A stretch of DNA of 51,343 nucleotides from Chloroflexota bacterium (lineage in GTDB: Bacteria; Chloroflexota; Anaerolineae; Promineifilales; Promineifilaceae), in the NCBI GenBank assembly GCA_013112725.1, contig JABFFZ010000035.1, positions 1-51,343 of the forward strand. Direction: 5' to 3'. Shown here one piece after another: positions 1 to 7,867 of this stretch. Under the pieces are notes generated by a model. That model saw only the letters and a list, made by a program, of their open reading frames with translations, ran no database searches and was not told the DNA's origin. The position numbers were made by a program, and so were the translations under genes. Within the stretch, counting starts at the first letter, position 1. Each line of letters starts with the position of its first letter.

Positions 1-1
1 C

Positions 2-23
2 TTTATCAAACATATTTGATAAA
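2..23. promoter_or_regulatory. Palindromic operator before the XRE regulator
   Basis: Two perfect 9-base arms, TTTATCAAA and TTTGATAAA, are separated by CATA and end 15 bases before the start codon of the XRE gene. A dyad of this size directly upstream of a cI/Cro-type regulator usually serves autoregulation. That use is inferred; the symmetry is seen directly. Confidence 0.6.
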
Positions 24-37
24 CAGATAGGTGGGTT

Positions 38-379
38 ATGGGATTTGCGGATAGATTGCGGCTGTTGAGGGAAAGTTTGGGGTTGAAGAAGGCGGAAATG
101 GGACGGTTGGCTGGTGTGGCAAGCCAGACGCTTTATAATGGGTATGAGGCGGGCAAGGTGGTGCCGACGATACCGTTTTTGGTGGCGCTGTACCAGGAGA
201 CGGGGGTTAATCTGGTGTGGTTGCTGACGGGGGAAGGGGAGATGATGGGAATGGGGAGGTTGACGGATAGGGAGATGGAACTGTTAGATTGTTACCGGCG
301 GTTGCCAGAGGAAAGGCAGGAGGTGTATTATCATCGGATGAAGGCGGATGCGATTGAGGCGGGGCTTGGGCAGGGGTGA
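38..379 (+). CDS. XRE-family (cI/Cro-like) transcriptional regulator
   Basis: A 113-residue DNA-binding protein. Residues 5-62 form a typical HTH_3 domain: LRLLRESLGLKKAEMGRLAG, then SQTLYNGYEAGKVVPTIPFL. It ends with the LVWLLTGEG turn common in phage-type and standalone XRE regulators. A C-terminal helix follows (about 75-113, rich in E/R) and could dimerise. The start is an ATG preceded by AGGTGG five bases upstream. The palindrome at 2-23 suggests autorepression. The next gene lies 180 bases on with its own possible promoter, so this looks monocistronic. The target beyond its own promoter is unknown. A prophage relic or stress regulator is possible, but no phage genes are near. Confidence 0.85.
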   Translation: MGFADRLRLLRESLGLKKAEMGRLAGVASQTLYNGYEAGKVVPTIPFLVALYQETGVNLVWLLTGEGEMMGMGRLTDREMELLDCYRRLPEERQEVYYHRMKADAIEAGLGQG

Positions 380-454
380 TTGACTTGCAACTTACAGCCG
401 CCCGTTCTCCTTCAAATAAATCGTTTTCATAAGAGAATTGCTGGATTGGCAGAT

Positions 455-525
455 GGAGAGATTGGGGAATTTTTCACGCTCCCCATTCTCCCCTGTTCGC
501 CTCTGACCTGGTTATGCATTATAAT
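455..525 (+). promoter_or_regulatory. Hairpin and candidate promoter before the LCP gene
   Basis: Arms at 455-468 and 480-491 (GGAGAGATTGGGGA with TCCCCATTCTCC) form a near-perfect hairpin that may end the XRE transcript. The 12-base palindrome GCATTATAATGC at 516-527 contains a consensus -10 TATAAT at 520-525. The matching -35 is weak. The LCP start codon lies 37 bases downstream. Confidence 0.4.
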
Positions 526-562
526 GCGCACGCGAAATTTGCTCTAATTAAATGGCGCTCCT

Positions 563-2017
563 ATGAAGTCAAGATCACCTGGTCGTCGTCCCCCTGCACG
601 TGTTCGGTTTCCCCTCTGGCTATGGGGCATTATTGCCAGCGTTGGGCTTGTTTTGTTGTTGGCCGTTTCGGTGTGGTTGTTCCGTTCGGTGCAAGGCGCT
701 GTTTCCACGTTTGATGTGGTCAGTGCGGATTTTAGCGACACGGCCGTTGTGCAGCCTGTACCCGTAACCGGTCAAACCCTACCAGGCACCCCCTCATTCA
801 CTATCAGCCAGGAAGAAAGCCCCTTCATTACCAGTGAGGGACTGCAACCCTGGCAGGGCACGGAACGCATTTCTATTTTGCTGCTGGGCATAGACCAACG
901 TTGTGACGAAATCGGCCCCACGCATACAGACACCATGATGATCGTCACCATTGATCCCCTGGGGTTATCCGCAGGCGTTCTTTCCCTGCCGCGTGATATG
1001 TGGGTGGAAATCCCCGGTTTTGGCGCTGACCGCATCAACCAGGCGCACTATTTTGGGGAAGCATATGAATACCCTGGCGGTGGCCCGGCGCTGGCTGTGG
1101 AAACCGTTGAAGGGTTGTTGGGCATTCCCATTGATTATTTTGTGACGGTCAACTTTGACGCCTTTGTGCAAATGGTGGATCTGATAGGTGGTATTGACAT
1201 CGAAGCGCCAGAGGCAATTGATGACCCCACGTACCCTGACCGTTGTTATGGGTATGATCCCTTCACCATTGAGGAAGGGTTGCACCATTTGGATGGGCAG
1301 CAGGCGTTGAAATATGCCCGTACACGGGCTACCTTTGGCGGCGATGTAGACCGGGCCGGCCGGCAGCAAGCGGTCATTTTGGCGGTGCGTGACAAGGTGC
1401 TGCGCTTAGGAAATTTGCCCAGCCTGATCGCCCAGGCGCCGCTGTTGTGGCAGACATTCCAAAAAAATGTACGCACGAATATGACTTTAGACGAAGCGTT
1501 GCAGTTGGCGCTGTTGGCGAAGGAGATACCGGAAGGCAGCATTTATACGGCCGTCATCAATTACAACTATGTTTACAATGAAGTGACGCCCGATGGCCGG
1601 GCTGTGCTGGTGCCGAACCGCGAAAATATCCGCCAACTGCGCGATCAATTGTTTACCCCGCCCGTCATCCCTACTCCCGTGATTGAAAATTTACCGGCCC
1701 TGATGGCCGCTGAAAATGCACGAGTGGCTGTGTATAACGGCACGGCCGTATTTGGTCTGGCAGCTGCTACCCAGGAATACTTGCAACAGTATGGCATCAA
1801 TGTGGTCGAAGTTGGCAACGCCGACTCCTCCACTTATCTGACCTCGCAGGTGATAACATATGGGCGGTTTCCCAACACCGCTCGTTACCTGGCGCAACTG
1901 ATGCATATTCCACCGCTCAATGTGAGCGACAGCACAACGCCCGCAGGCGGCTTCGACGTGCTGGTGACAATTGGCGATGATTGGCGTGTTCCCGGCAGCG
2001 CAACACCAACCCCGTAA
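563..2017 (+). CDS. LytR-CpsA-Psr (LCP) family cell-wall glycopolymer ligase with LytR_C domain
   Basis: A 484-residue membrane-anchored protein. After a basic head there is one transmembrane helix (about 19-40), placing the rest outside the cell. The LCP catalytic domain (about 98-290) shows the family signatures ISILLLGIDQR, THTDTMMIVTIDP, LSLPRDMWVEIPGFG and RINQAHYFGE; the Arg and Asp residues in these bind the polyprenyl pyrophosphate head group. A LytR_C-type domain (about 385-475) follows, beginning ARVAVYNGT. LCP enzymes transfer undecaprenyl-linked glycopolymers to peptidoglycan or surface protein. The length is normal for LCP plus LytR_C. The substrate cannot be read from sequence. 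The stop lies inside the hairpin that separates it from the next gene. Confidence 0.92.
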   Translation: MKSRSPGRRPPARVRFPLWLWGIIASVGLVLLLAVSVWLFRSVQGAVSTFDVVSADFSDTAVVQPVPVTGQTLPGTPSFTISQEESPFITSEGLQPWQGTERISILLLGIDQRCDEIGPTHTDTMMIVTIDPLGLSAGVLSLPRDMWVEIPGFGADRINQAHYFGEAYEYPGGGPALAVETVEGLLGIPIDYFVTVNFDAFVQMVDLIGGIDIEAPEAIDDPTYPDRCYGYDPFTIEEGLHHLDGQQALKYARTRATFGGDVDRAGRQQAVILAVRDKVLRLGNLPSLIAQAPLLWQTFQKNVRTNMTLDEALQLALLAKEIPEGSIYTAVINYNYVYNEVTPDGRAVLVPNRENIRQLRDQLFTPPVIPTPVIENLPALMAAENARVAVYNGTAVFGLAAATQEYLQQYGINVVEVGNADSSTYLTSQVITYGRFPNTARYLAQLMHIPPLNVSDSTTPAGGFDVLVTIGDDWRVPGSATPTP

Positions 2018-2087
2018 CCTGTAAGTGCTAATGCGTAATCCGTAAACAACTTCAACGGATTATGGGGCACGGGTTACAGACTACGGT
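2011..2087. repeat. Intergenic hairpin, CGTAATCCGT word family
   Basis: GCGTAATCCGT at 2033-2043 faces ACGGATTAT at 2055-2063, and outer CCCGTAACC / GGTTACAG words extend the stem. The same word (CGTAATCCGT / ACGGATTACG) recurs near 10.3, 19.36, 35.9 and 44.2 kb. It may act as a transcription stop or mRNA stabiliser; no T-run follows. Confidence 0.65.
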
Positions 2088-2112
2088 AAGAGGCCAGACA
2101 GGAGGAGAATTG

Positions 2113-4239
2113 ATGGCGAAGAGTGGCTGGAGTTGTGTGTTGCTGGGCGTGATGGTAACGGCCGTTGTCGCTTGCAGCAAACCAGCCATTGAACAAGACC
2201 GGGAGTTCAGTGCCACCGATGAACCATCCCTGGCACTTACCGAAGGCACCCAACAAGACCTCACCGCCTCTACCGCCCCTACCCAAAATCAACCAACCAT
2301 CCCCCCCCCACCATCCCCCACCGCCGCCCCCACCACTTCGCTCTATAGCAACTGGCAGCAGGCGGGCAATGCTACCACCGGGCTGCAACTGCAAGCCCCA
2401 CCAGAATGGGTTAATCTGTCCGGCCAATTAGACACCGCCGGCGCGTCTAATGCCTCTGGTCTCATCGTGCTGCTGCTGAGTGATTCTACCCGTACCGGCG
2501 AAAGTTTGTTGGCGGGTAAGCCTCTAGGCGATGGCGCTTACGTGGCCGGGCTGGTTTCCAATCAGGCGCAGTCACTCAACACACCGCAGGCGGCGCTGAT
2601 GCAATATCTGCACCAGCTCAACAAAAACATTACGATTCTAAACGAACCAACACCGGTAACGGCTTTTACCAATTCTGGCAGCCGCGTCACCGGTGCGTAT
2701 GCCGATGTGGTGGGCGAACCTCTCATCTTTAGCAGCGGCCAAACAGACCTGCGCACCCGCGTGCTGCTGTTTACATCGGCGCTGACGGGGGCGGTAAACC
2801 AGAACACACAGGCTGTCTTTTTGTTGAGCGCGCCGGAAGCGGTGTGGCCGGAAATGGAAGCCGTGCTGGCGCAAATGGCCCGCACCATTGTGGTGCATCA
2901 TGTGGAAGGGGGTTTCACCATTCGGGATGGTGCGGCCAATGTGATGGGCGCCTTAGGCGGAACCGATCTGGTGCAGGGCGCCTTAAGCAGCGGCATCAAG
3001 GATATCTGGACGTTTGAAATAACCGGGGAACGGTATGCTACCCTGACGCTCAGTCCTCAGGCGGCGGCGCTGGATTTGACCCTGACGCTCATTGGTCCCT
3101 CAGGCCAGACCATTGTGCAGGTGGACAACGGGTATGCAGGCGATACGGAAACGGCCGTAGACCTGTTATTACGGGAAAACGGCCGTTACATTGTGGAAGT
3201 GGGCGAGTTCTTCCATATGGCCGGAGGGTATACCTTGCGGCTTTCGTTGACGCCGCAGCCGCTCTTTGGCGGCGGCGGTTCGGTGGGATTGGGCCAAACC
3301 ATTCAAAGCACGCTGCCGCCGGGTGGGGAGCAGTTGTGGCGTTTCACGGCCGTTGCTGGCGATGTGGTCAGTGTGGTCTTAAACCCGGTTAATTTTGATG
3401 TGGTGCTGTATGTGTATACCGCCGACGGCCGTAGTCTGGTTGAACTGGATGAAGGGTTTAGCGGCGACGCTGAAGTGGTTTCGGGCTTGCTGCTGCCGGT
3501 GGATGGGGAATATGCCATTGTGGTGCGCAGTTTTGGCGGCAGCGGCGGTTCCTACACCCTGTCGCTAGACAGAGGCGGCAAAGAAACGATCAATCTATAC
3601 GACGCCGGCGACCTGTTTTACGGTGAAATACGCCAGGAGATGCTGCAAGAAGATGAAACCCATGCCTGGTTTTTTAACGGCCGTGCCGGTGATGAAATCA
3701 TGGCCGATGTTACGCCGTTGGACAATCACCTTGATCTGGAAATGTGGTTGGTTAACCAGGATGTGCAGCGTCTGGCAACCGTAGACGCGCTGTTGGCCGG
3801 TCAGCCGGAATATCTGGTGTATACCTTGCCCGCCGATGGCCAATATCTGCTGCTGGTGCGTGACTTTTTTGGGGAGCCGGGGCGGTATGAAGTGAGCCTG
3901 ACGGCCGTGCCTGCCGATGCGCCCCAGGTAGTGGGCCTGCTCACCTATGGCCAGCGTGTTCAGGGGGCGCTGACAGCCGGGCAGCAAGTGGTGTGGCAGT
4001 TTGACGGCCGTGATGGGGATTCCATCTCTGCCCGGCTGTTGCCCGGCGCCCAATCAGACCTGCAACTGGTCTTGCTAGACCCCGCCGGCAGCCGGGTGTT
4101 GGCTGTTGACCAGGCCGGCGCCGGGCAACCAGAAGAGATCGCCGCCTTCATCCTGACTACCGACGGCATCTGGAGCCTGCTCATCTCCGAATTCTTCGGC
4201 GAAACCGCCAGCTACACCCTCAGCCTCGACCGGCAGTAG
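2113..4239 (+). CDS. Secreted lipoprotein with repeated pre-peptidase C-terminal (PPC)-like domains
   Basis: The protein has about 708 residues when started at the ATG at 2113, which follows AGGAGGAG. An in-frame ATG at 2062 lies in the upstream hairpin and lacks a ribosome site. A lipoprotein signal (LLGVMVTAVVAC, Cys about 22) predicts a lipid anchor. A Pro/Thr-rich linker (about 45-75) precedes a 200-residue region I cannot assign. Then come four consecutive beta-rich repeats of about 110-125 residues, each with a PPC pattern: W.F....GD....L.P....D..L.L..P.G, then G..E......G.Y...V..F.G..G.Y.LSL. PPC modules usually sit beside exported enzymes and bind or help secretion. No catalytic domain is visible, so a surface-binding role is most likely. 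Confidence 0.85.
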   Translation: MAKSGWSCVLLGVMVTAVVACSKPAIEQDREFSATDEPSLALTEGTQQDLTASTAPTQNQPTIPPPPSPTAAPTTSLYSNWQQAGNATTGLQLQAPPEWVNLSGQLDTAGASNASGLIVLLLSDSTRTGESLLAGKPLGDGAYVAGLVSNQAQSLNTPQAALMQYLHQLNKNITILNEPTPVTAFTNSGSRVTGAYADVVGEPLIFSSGQTDLRTRVLLFTSALTGAVNQNTQAVFLLSAPEAVWPEMEAVLAQMARTIVVHHVEGGFTIRDGAANVMGALGGTDLVQGALSSGIKDIWTFEITGERYATLTLSPQAAALDLTLTLIGPSGQTIVQVDNGYAGDTETAVDLLLRENGRYIVEVGEFFHMAGGYTLRLSLTPQPLFGGGGSVGLGQTIQSTLPPGGEQLWRFTAVAGDVVSVVLNPVNFDVVLYVYTADGRSLVELDEGFSGDAEVVSGLLLPVDGEYAIVVRSFGGSGGSYTLSLDRGGKETINLYDAGDLFYGEIRQEMLQEDETHAWFFNGRAGDEIMADVTPLDNHLDLEMWLVNQDVQRLATVDALLAGQPEYLVYTLPADGQYLLLVRDFFGEPGRYEVSLTAVPADAPQVVGLLTYGQRVQGALTAGQQVVWQFDGRDGDSISARLLPGAQSDLQLVLLDPAGSRVLAVDQAGAGQPEEIAAFILTTDGIWSLLISEFFGETASYTLSLDRQ

Positions 4240-4294
4240 GGATGTAATAGGAGAGTGGGAGACTGAGCGATTGGGCGATCGGGCTTTCACCTGC

Positions 4295-5272
4295 TCACCC
4301 CCTCACCTCATCATCCCCACCGATGATTTGCAAGAAGCGTTCTTCCAGCGGAAGGCGCTGCGGCGTGAGTTCGTACAGGGCGTGGCCTTGTGCGGTGAGC
4401 CAGGCGGCCAGCAGCGGAATTTGTTCTTCATGGGGCAGTTGCAAAGAGATACGGCCGTCCCCCGGCATCAATGTTACGCCCTGCCCAAATTGACATAAAT
4501 CTTGCAGTAGTTGGGGCGTGGGCTGCCCTACCCGTAGGTTAATCTGCACCGCCTCTTCTGCATAACTGTGCAGATCAATCGTCTCCAACACCGCCCCCTG
4601 GCGAATAAAGGCCACCCGGTCACACGTCTTTTCCACTTCGCTCAGCAGGTGTGAGTTCAGGAACACGGCCGTACCCTCCTGCCGCAGCCCGTTGATAATG
4701 TCCCGCACCAGCCGCCGCCCAATGGGGTCTAAACCAGAAGTTGGTTCATCCAGAAAGACCAGTTCTGGGCTGTTGAGCAATGTCTGTGCCAGGCCAATAC
4801 GCTGCAACATCCCTTTGGAAAAGGCGCGCAACTGTGTCTGCCCTCTGTCCTGCAAACCAACCAGTTCCAGCAAAACGGGGATTGCCGCCTGCCGTTCGGT
4901 CTGGCTCATGCCGTACAGACGGCTGTGCAAATCCAAAAACTCCACGGCCGTCAGCCATTCATGAAAACGGAAATGCTCCGGCAAAAAGCCAATTTTGGCC
5001 CGCGCCGGGCGGTCGCCCAACGGCCGTCCCAACAGGGCAGCTGTGCCCGCCGTTGGCCGCGTCAACCCCAACAACATCTTCACCGAGGTCGTCTTACCCG
5101 CCCCATTTGGCCCCAAAAAGCCAAAAATCTCACCCCGTTTCACCTGAAGCGAGAGATTGGCTACGGCCGTTTTGCGGCCAAACTCTTTGCGTAAACTATG
5201 GGCTTCAATGGCCAGGTCGGTCACAACAGTGAATTGCAATTGAGTAATTGAGTAACTGGGTAAATACCTCAT
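4295..5272 (-). CDS. ABC transporter ATP-binding protein (ABC-2 type exporter class)
   Basis: A 325-residue cytoplasmic ATPase. Walker A is GPNGAGKT (about 54-61), the signature is FSKGMLQRIGLAQ, Walker B is LVFLDEP, and an SHLLSEVEKTCDRV switch region follows. The C-terminal extension (about 240-325) is of the DrrA/CcmA kind. The ATG at 5272 has AGGAG ten bases upstream, but the first 15 or so codons are made of a hairpin repeat; a GTG at 5224 (residue 17) begins the conserved part and could be the real start. No permease gene is adjacent, so the partner must be encoded elsewhere. It follows the sigma and anti-sigma-like genes by 13 bases, probably in one transcript. The cargo is unknown. 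Confidence 0.88.
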   Translation of the reverse strand: MRYLPSYSITQLQFTVVTDLAIEAHSLRKEFGRKTAVANLSLQVKRGEIFGFLGPNGAGKTTSVKMLLGLTRPTAGTAALLGRPLGDRPARAKIGFLPEHFRFHEWLTAVEFLDLHSRLYGMSQTERQAAIPVLLELVGLQDRGQTQLRAFSKGMLQRIGLAQTLLNSPELVFLDEPTSGLDPIGRRLVRDIINGLRQEGTAVFLNSHLLSEVEKTCDRVAFIRQGAVLETIDLHSYAEEAVQINLRVGQPTPQLLQDLCQFGQGVTLMPGDGRISLQLPHEEQIPLLAAWLTAQGHALYELTPQRLPLEERFLQIIGGDDEVRG

Positions 5273-5285
5273 TACTCAATTACTC
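5242..5285. repeat. Perfect 14-bp hairpin repeat overlapping the ABC gene start
   Basis: GAGTAATTGAGTAA (5242-5255) and its exact complement (5272-5285) enclose a 16-base loop. It sits between the anti-sigma-like gene and the ABC gene and supplies both the AGGAG and the ATG at 5272. It could mask that ribosome site. Confidence 0.7.
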
Positions 5286-6269
5286 CTATTTCAGGGAATT
5301 CGTTAGCGTCAATAGTTCCTCTGCGCTGTGGTTGCCAAACAAGGTGTAAATGATGCCGTCTTTTTGCCAGATGAGCGTGGCAGCACGGCCGTCTAATTCA
5401 CTCACCGCCATGCCACTTACCCCATCCACCGTCACTTCCCGATAGCTGGCAATATCCTGAGGGATAGGCAGCAGCAGCGTACTCGTCCAATCAATCTCTT
5501 GTGACAGCCGCGCGGCTTCTGCTGCGTTTAACCCCAACAATTGCAGCAGCGCCCGCCCTAAAACTATTGTGTCCAGTCCATCCGGGTATTCCACCAACGG
5601 ACTGGGGCTTTGCAAAAAATGTATATCTTCCCACTGCTGGTCAACCCCGGCAAAAACGGCCACATTCACCTGCGCCCCATCCAGGCTGTCCGGCAGCAGC
5701 AGCGGGTCAGCACCCACCGCCGCCAGAATGCCACGCGCCCCGGCCAGATCAACGGTTAGCCGGCCGCTACCCGGCGCCGAAACGTAAATAGCCGCTGGTT
5801 CACCCAATGCGTCGATGGTACGCACCGACGCCATGCCCGCCCGTGCTGCAGCTGCCCTTAATGAATTCACCGGCGTCAGTTGGCCGGGGTCGGCCAAAAT
5901 CTCTACCTTGCCCGGCGTCAACCCATCCACGGCTACTTTGTTCAGCAGTGCAATTTGCGCCGGCGAAATGGTGATAGCCGCAAAATTCTGCACACGGAAC
6001 AGACTGAGAAACTCATTCGCCGCTGCGCGCACAGTGGGAAAGCTAAAGGCAAACAGCAGGAAAAACAAGGCTAATACACCGGCAGTAGCATAGCGGCGGC
6101 CCGGTACAGCCAAAAAACGGCGAAAACCTGCAACCCAGATATCCTCTTGCCCGGTGGCTAACTGCTGTTTTACCTGCGCCAATGCCAGAGACACAGGCGG
6201 GGGCGCATCCTCGGCCGTTGGCTCTAACAAAGCCAACAACTCCTGTGTTTGTTTGTCCATCTCGTCCAT
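5286..6269 (-). CDS. Putative membrane anti-sigma factor-like protein, single transmembrane helix
   Basis: About 327 residues from the ATG at 6269, which is preceded by AGGGACAG; a longer GTG start at 6329 would add 20 residues read from a hairpin repeat. The N-terminal part (about 1-50) is acidic and cytoplasmic. One transmembrane helix follows (about 56-80, ATAGVLALFFLLFAFSFP), then a 245-residue outer region ending in a DUF4367-like fold (VDGVSGMAV, LIWQKDGIIYTLFGN). Its place directly after an ECF sigma gene, together with this topology, suggests it holds the sigma factor at the membrane. No zinc-binding HxxxCxxC motif is seen, so the anti-sigma call rests on context. Confidence 0.6.
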   Translation of the reverse strand: MDEMDKQTQELLALLEPTAEDAPPPVSLALAQVKQQLATGQEDIWVAGFRRFLAVPGRRYATAGVLALFFLLFAFSFPTVRAAANEFLSLFRVQNFAAITISPAQIALLNKVAVDGLTPGKVEILADPGQLTPVNSLRAAAARAGMASVRTIDALGEPAAIYVSAPGSGRLTVDLAGARGILAAVGADPLLLPDSLDGAQVNVAVFAGVDQQWEDIHFLQSPSPLVEYPDGLDTIVLGRALLQLLGLNAAEAARLSQEIDWTSTLLLPIPQDIASYREVTVDGVSGMAVSELDGRAATLIWQKDGIIYTLFGNHSAEELLTLTNSLK

Positions 6270-6290
6270 ACTCTGTCCCTGAAATAAGGA

Positions 6291-6336
6291 GGGGCTAGTG
6301 GCTGGTGGCGGTTTGCCGGCGCCAGCCACTAGCCCC
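6291..6336. repeat. Perfect 15-bp hairpin between sigma and anti-sigma-like genes
   Basis: GGGGCTAGTGGCTGG (6291-6305) pairs exactly with 6322-6336. The stop codon of the sigma gene lies inside the right arm. The word CCAGCCACTAGCC occurs again at about 38105. It may tune the ratio of the two products. Confidence 0.7.
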
Positions 6337-6937
6337 CAACCCCCATCTCTTCTTCATACACTTGCTTAAATGCTTTGTTGGCCCGCGCCAACAGTGTGCC
6401 TACTGAACCGGGGGCCACGCCACAAACCTGGGCGCATTCTTGATAGCTGAAACCCATTTGCCGCATCAGCAGGAGTTGGGTCTGGCGTTCTGGCAGGCGG
6501 GCAAGGGTACGGCGTACGGCCGTGGCCTGCTCTTGCCGCTCCACTTCTTTATCCACGCCAGGGCTGCCCGCCGCGTCTGGCACCAATACCAGATTGCGCT
6601 GCCAGCGCCGCTGGCGTCCGCGTATGGCGTTGTAGCCCATATTGGTAGCCGTGCGGTACAGCCAGGCGCCAATGTTATGTTCTCGCTGCAAATTGAACAG
6701 GCGGCGGCGGTAGGCATGGTGATGCAGTTGTAAAAACACCTCTTGTGTTAAATCTTCTGCTTCGTCCCGATTGCCCATCAGCCGGAACAGCAAGCCATAC
6801 ACCCGGTCATAATGGGCATAAAAAACAGCTTCAAATGAAGCGGCATCTCCCTGGCTGATGCGTTCTAGCAATAGATTATCAGACAATGCGGTTACGGCCG
6901 TTTCCTTTTCCGGTTCAGAATTGTTTGCATCACCCAT
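6329..6937 (-). CDS. ECF-type RNA polymerase sigma factor
   Basis: A 202-residue sigma-70-family protein. Region 2 (about 35-110) contains FYAHYDRVYGLLFRLMGNRDEAEDLTQEVFLQLH and the DNA-melting segment GAWLYRTATNMGYNAIRGRQRR. Region 4 (about 135-190) contains RTLARLPERQTQLLLMRQMGFSYQECAQVCGVAPGSVGTLLARANKAF, a helix-turn-helix for the -35 element. Region 3 is absent, as expected for ECF sigmas. It heads a probable operon with the membrane anti-sigma-like gene and the ABC ATPase, so the signal may be at the envelope. No clear Shine-Dalgarno precedes the ATG. A second ECF gene lies at 48943-49530. Confidence 0.9.
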   Translation of the reverse strand: MGDANNSEPEKETAVTALSDNLLLERISQGDAASFEAVFYAHYDRVYGLLFRLMGNRDEAEDLTQEVFLQLHHHAYRRRLFNLQREHNIGAWLYRTATNMGYNAIRGRQRRWQRNLVLVPDAAGSPGVDKEVERQEQATAVRRTLARLPERQTQLLLMRQMGFSYQECAQVCGVAPGSVGTLLARANKAFKQVYEEEMGVGG

Positions 6938-7034
6938 CTAAACACCACTTGCCTGACATTTGTGACAGCAATCTTCGCTGAGGTATCAGCCGCCGGCTAT
7001 TGCCAGTATAATTCCCAATAGGTAGTGTATGATA

Positions 7035-7225
7035 ATCAATAGTGCTGCGCCTGCAAAACCTACCCACAGCCCCTAACCGGGGAACCAACTAGCCTTCGGC
7101 AGCGTTTAGTCAATGAGTCCATTTATGCGGAGGGGTTGTTGGCGCAAGCCATCAGCCACCAATGGCAAATGAAAATCGTAGCCTGGGCATCCCTGTCTGG
7201 GTGCACAGTGGGCAAAGATGCCCAA
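7035..7225 (+). ncRNA. Structured leader, possible c-di-AMP (ydaO-type) riboswitch
   Basis: The 308-base gap before the lipoprotein gene holds no ORF with coding character. In order it has GGGGAACCAA (about 7079), a small hairpin with TTCG, TGAGTCC, GGAGGGGTT and AAGCCATCAGCCACC (7146-7160). This order resembles the conserved GGGGAACC, GUGAAUCC, AGGGU and CCCGUCAGCUAACC blocks of ydaO leaders. An 8-bp stem TGGGCATC / GATGCCCA (7184-7191, 7217-7224) stands just before the AAGGAG site. Several positions differ from consensus, so the class is tentative; a structured 5' leader is more secure. Confidence 0.35.
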
Positions 7226-7244
7226 CTTACGAAGGAGTTGAAAA

Positions 7245-7805
7245 ATGAACAAGTGGAAGAAAAGCCTTATGATGATCGCTGTGTTTTTGATTGTGTCATT
7301 GGCTGCCTGCACATCCCCTGCCGTCCCTGCCGGGGATGAACCCGTTTACCAGACCGCCGAACCTACCGGTACCGAGACGAGCGCCAAAGAGGATGTCGCT
7401 GCTACCGCTGCGCCGGCCGTGGAAGGCAAGGCAGAAACGGCGCTAGAAGGAGCGATTTTGTTGTATGAGCGCGCCGGTGGCTTGAAAAGCATTGGCCCCA
7501 CGGAATGGAACTGGCGTTTTTATGCCAACGGCCGTATTGTGGGCAGCGACGGCCGTGAATGGCAGGTTCCGCCTGCCGAAATCGAAAAACTGGTAAATGA
7601 TGTATTAGCCCTGGGCTTCACCGACTTTCAGGCCAGCTACATCCCCGAAGATACCTGCTGCGACCGGGTGACGCACACCCTGACGGTGCAAGATGGCGAG
7701 CAGGTATACACAGTCACCGTCTTAGATGGCGCTGATGCACCGGCCGAACTGTTTGAGGCAGTGGAGATGGTAAATGGTTATCTGCTGGCGCTGCCTGCGG
7801 AGTGA
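7245..7805 (+). CDS. Hypothetical lipoprotein
   Basis: A 186-residue exported protein. The basic start MNKWKK, a hydrophobic stretch and the lipobox SLAAC (Cys about 22) predict a lipid anchor. A Thr/Ala/Glu-rich linker follows to about 65. The folded part (about 65-186) contains LLYERAGGLKSIGPTEWNWRF, CCDRVTHTLTV and a closing helix. This arrangement resembles small Chloroflexota lipoproteins that report no known activity. The ATG has AAGGAG eight bases upstream. The leader upstream may be a riboswitch, which would tie the gene to envelope or osmotic control. The function is not recognised. Confidence 0.75.
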   Translation: MNKWKKSLMMIAVFLIVSLAACTSPAVPAGDEPVYQTAEPTGTETSAKEDVAATAAPAVEGKAETALEGAILLYERAGGLKSIGPTEWNWRFYANGRIVGSDGREWQVPPAEIEKLVNDVLALGFTDFQASYIPEDTCCDRVTHTLTVQDGEQVYTVTVLDGADAPAELFEAVEMVNGYLLALPAE

Positions 7806-7830
7806 CGGGTGACAAATAGCCGATAACCGA

Positions 7831-7860
7831 TTACCGATTACCGGCCAACCCCGCTACAAT
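7831..7860 (+). promoter_or_regulatory. Promoter of the ribonuclease Z gene, leaderless arrangement
   Basis: TTACCG (7831-7836) and TACAAT (7855-7860) are 18 bases apart. Only seven bases separate the -10 from the ATG at 7868, so transcription would start at or next to the start codon. The -35 side overlaps a CCGATTACCG tandem word shared with 34.76 kb. Confidence 0.5.
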
Positions 7861-7867
7861 TGGCGGC

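Noticed and set aside
2062..2112. Longer N-terminus for the PPC lipoprotein
   Set aside because: It would place 17 residues of hairpin repeat before the lipoprotein signal; AGGAGGAG stands before the ATG at 2113.
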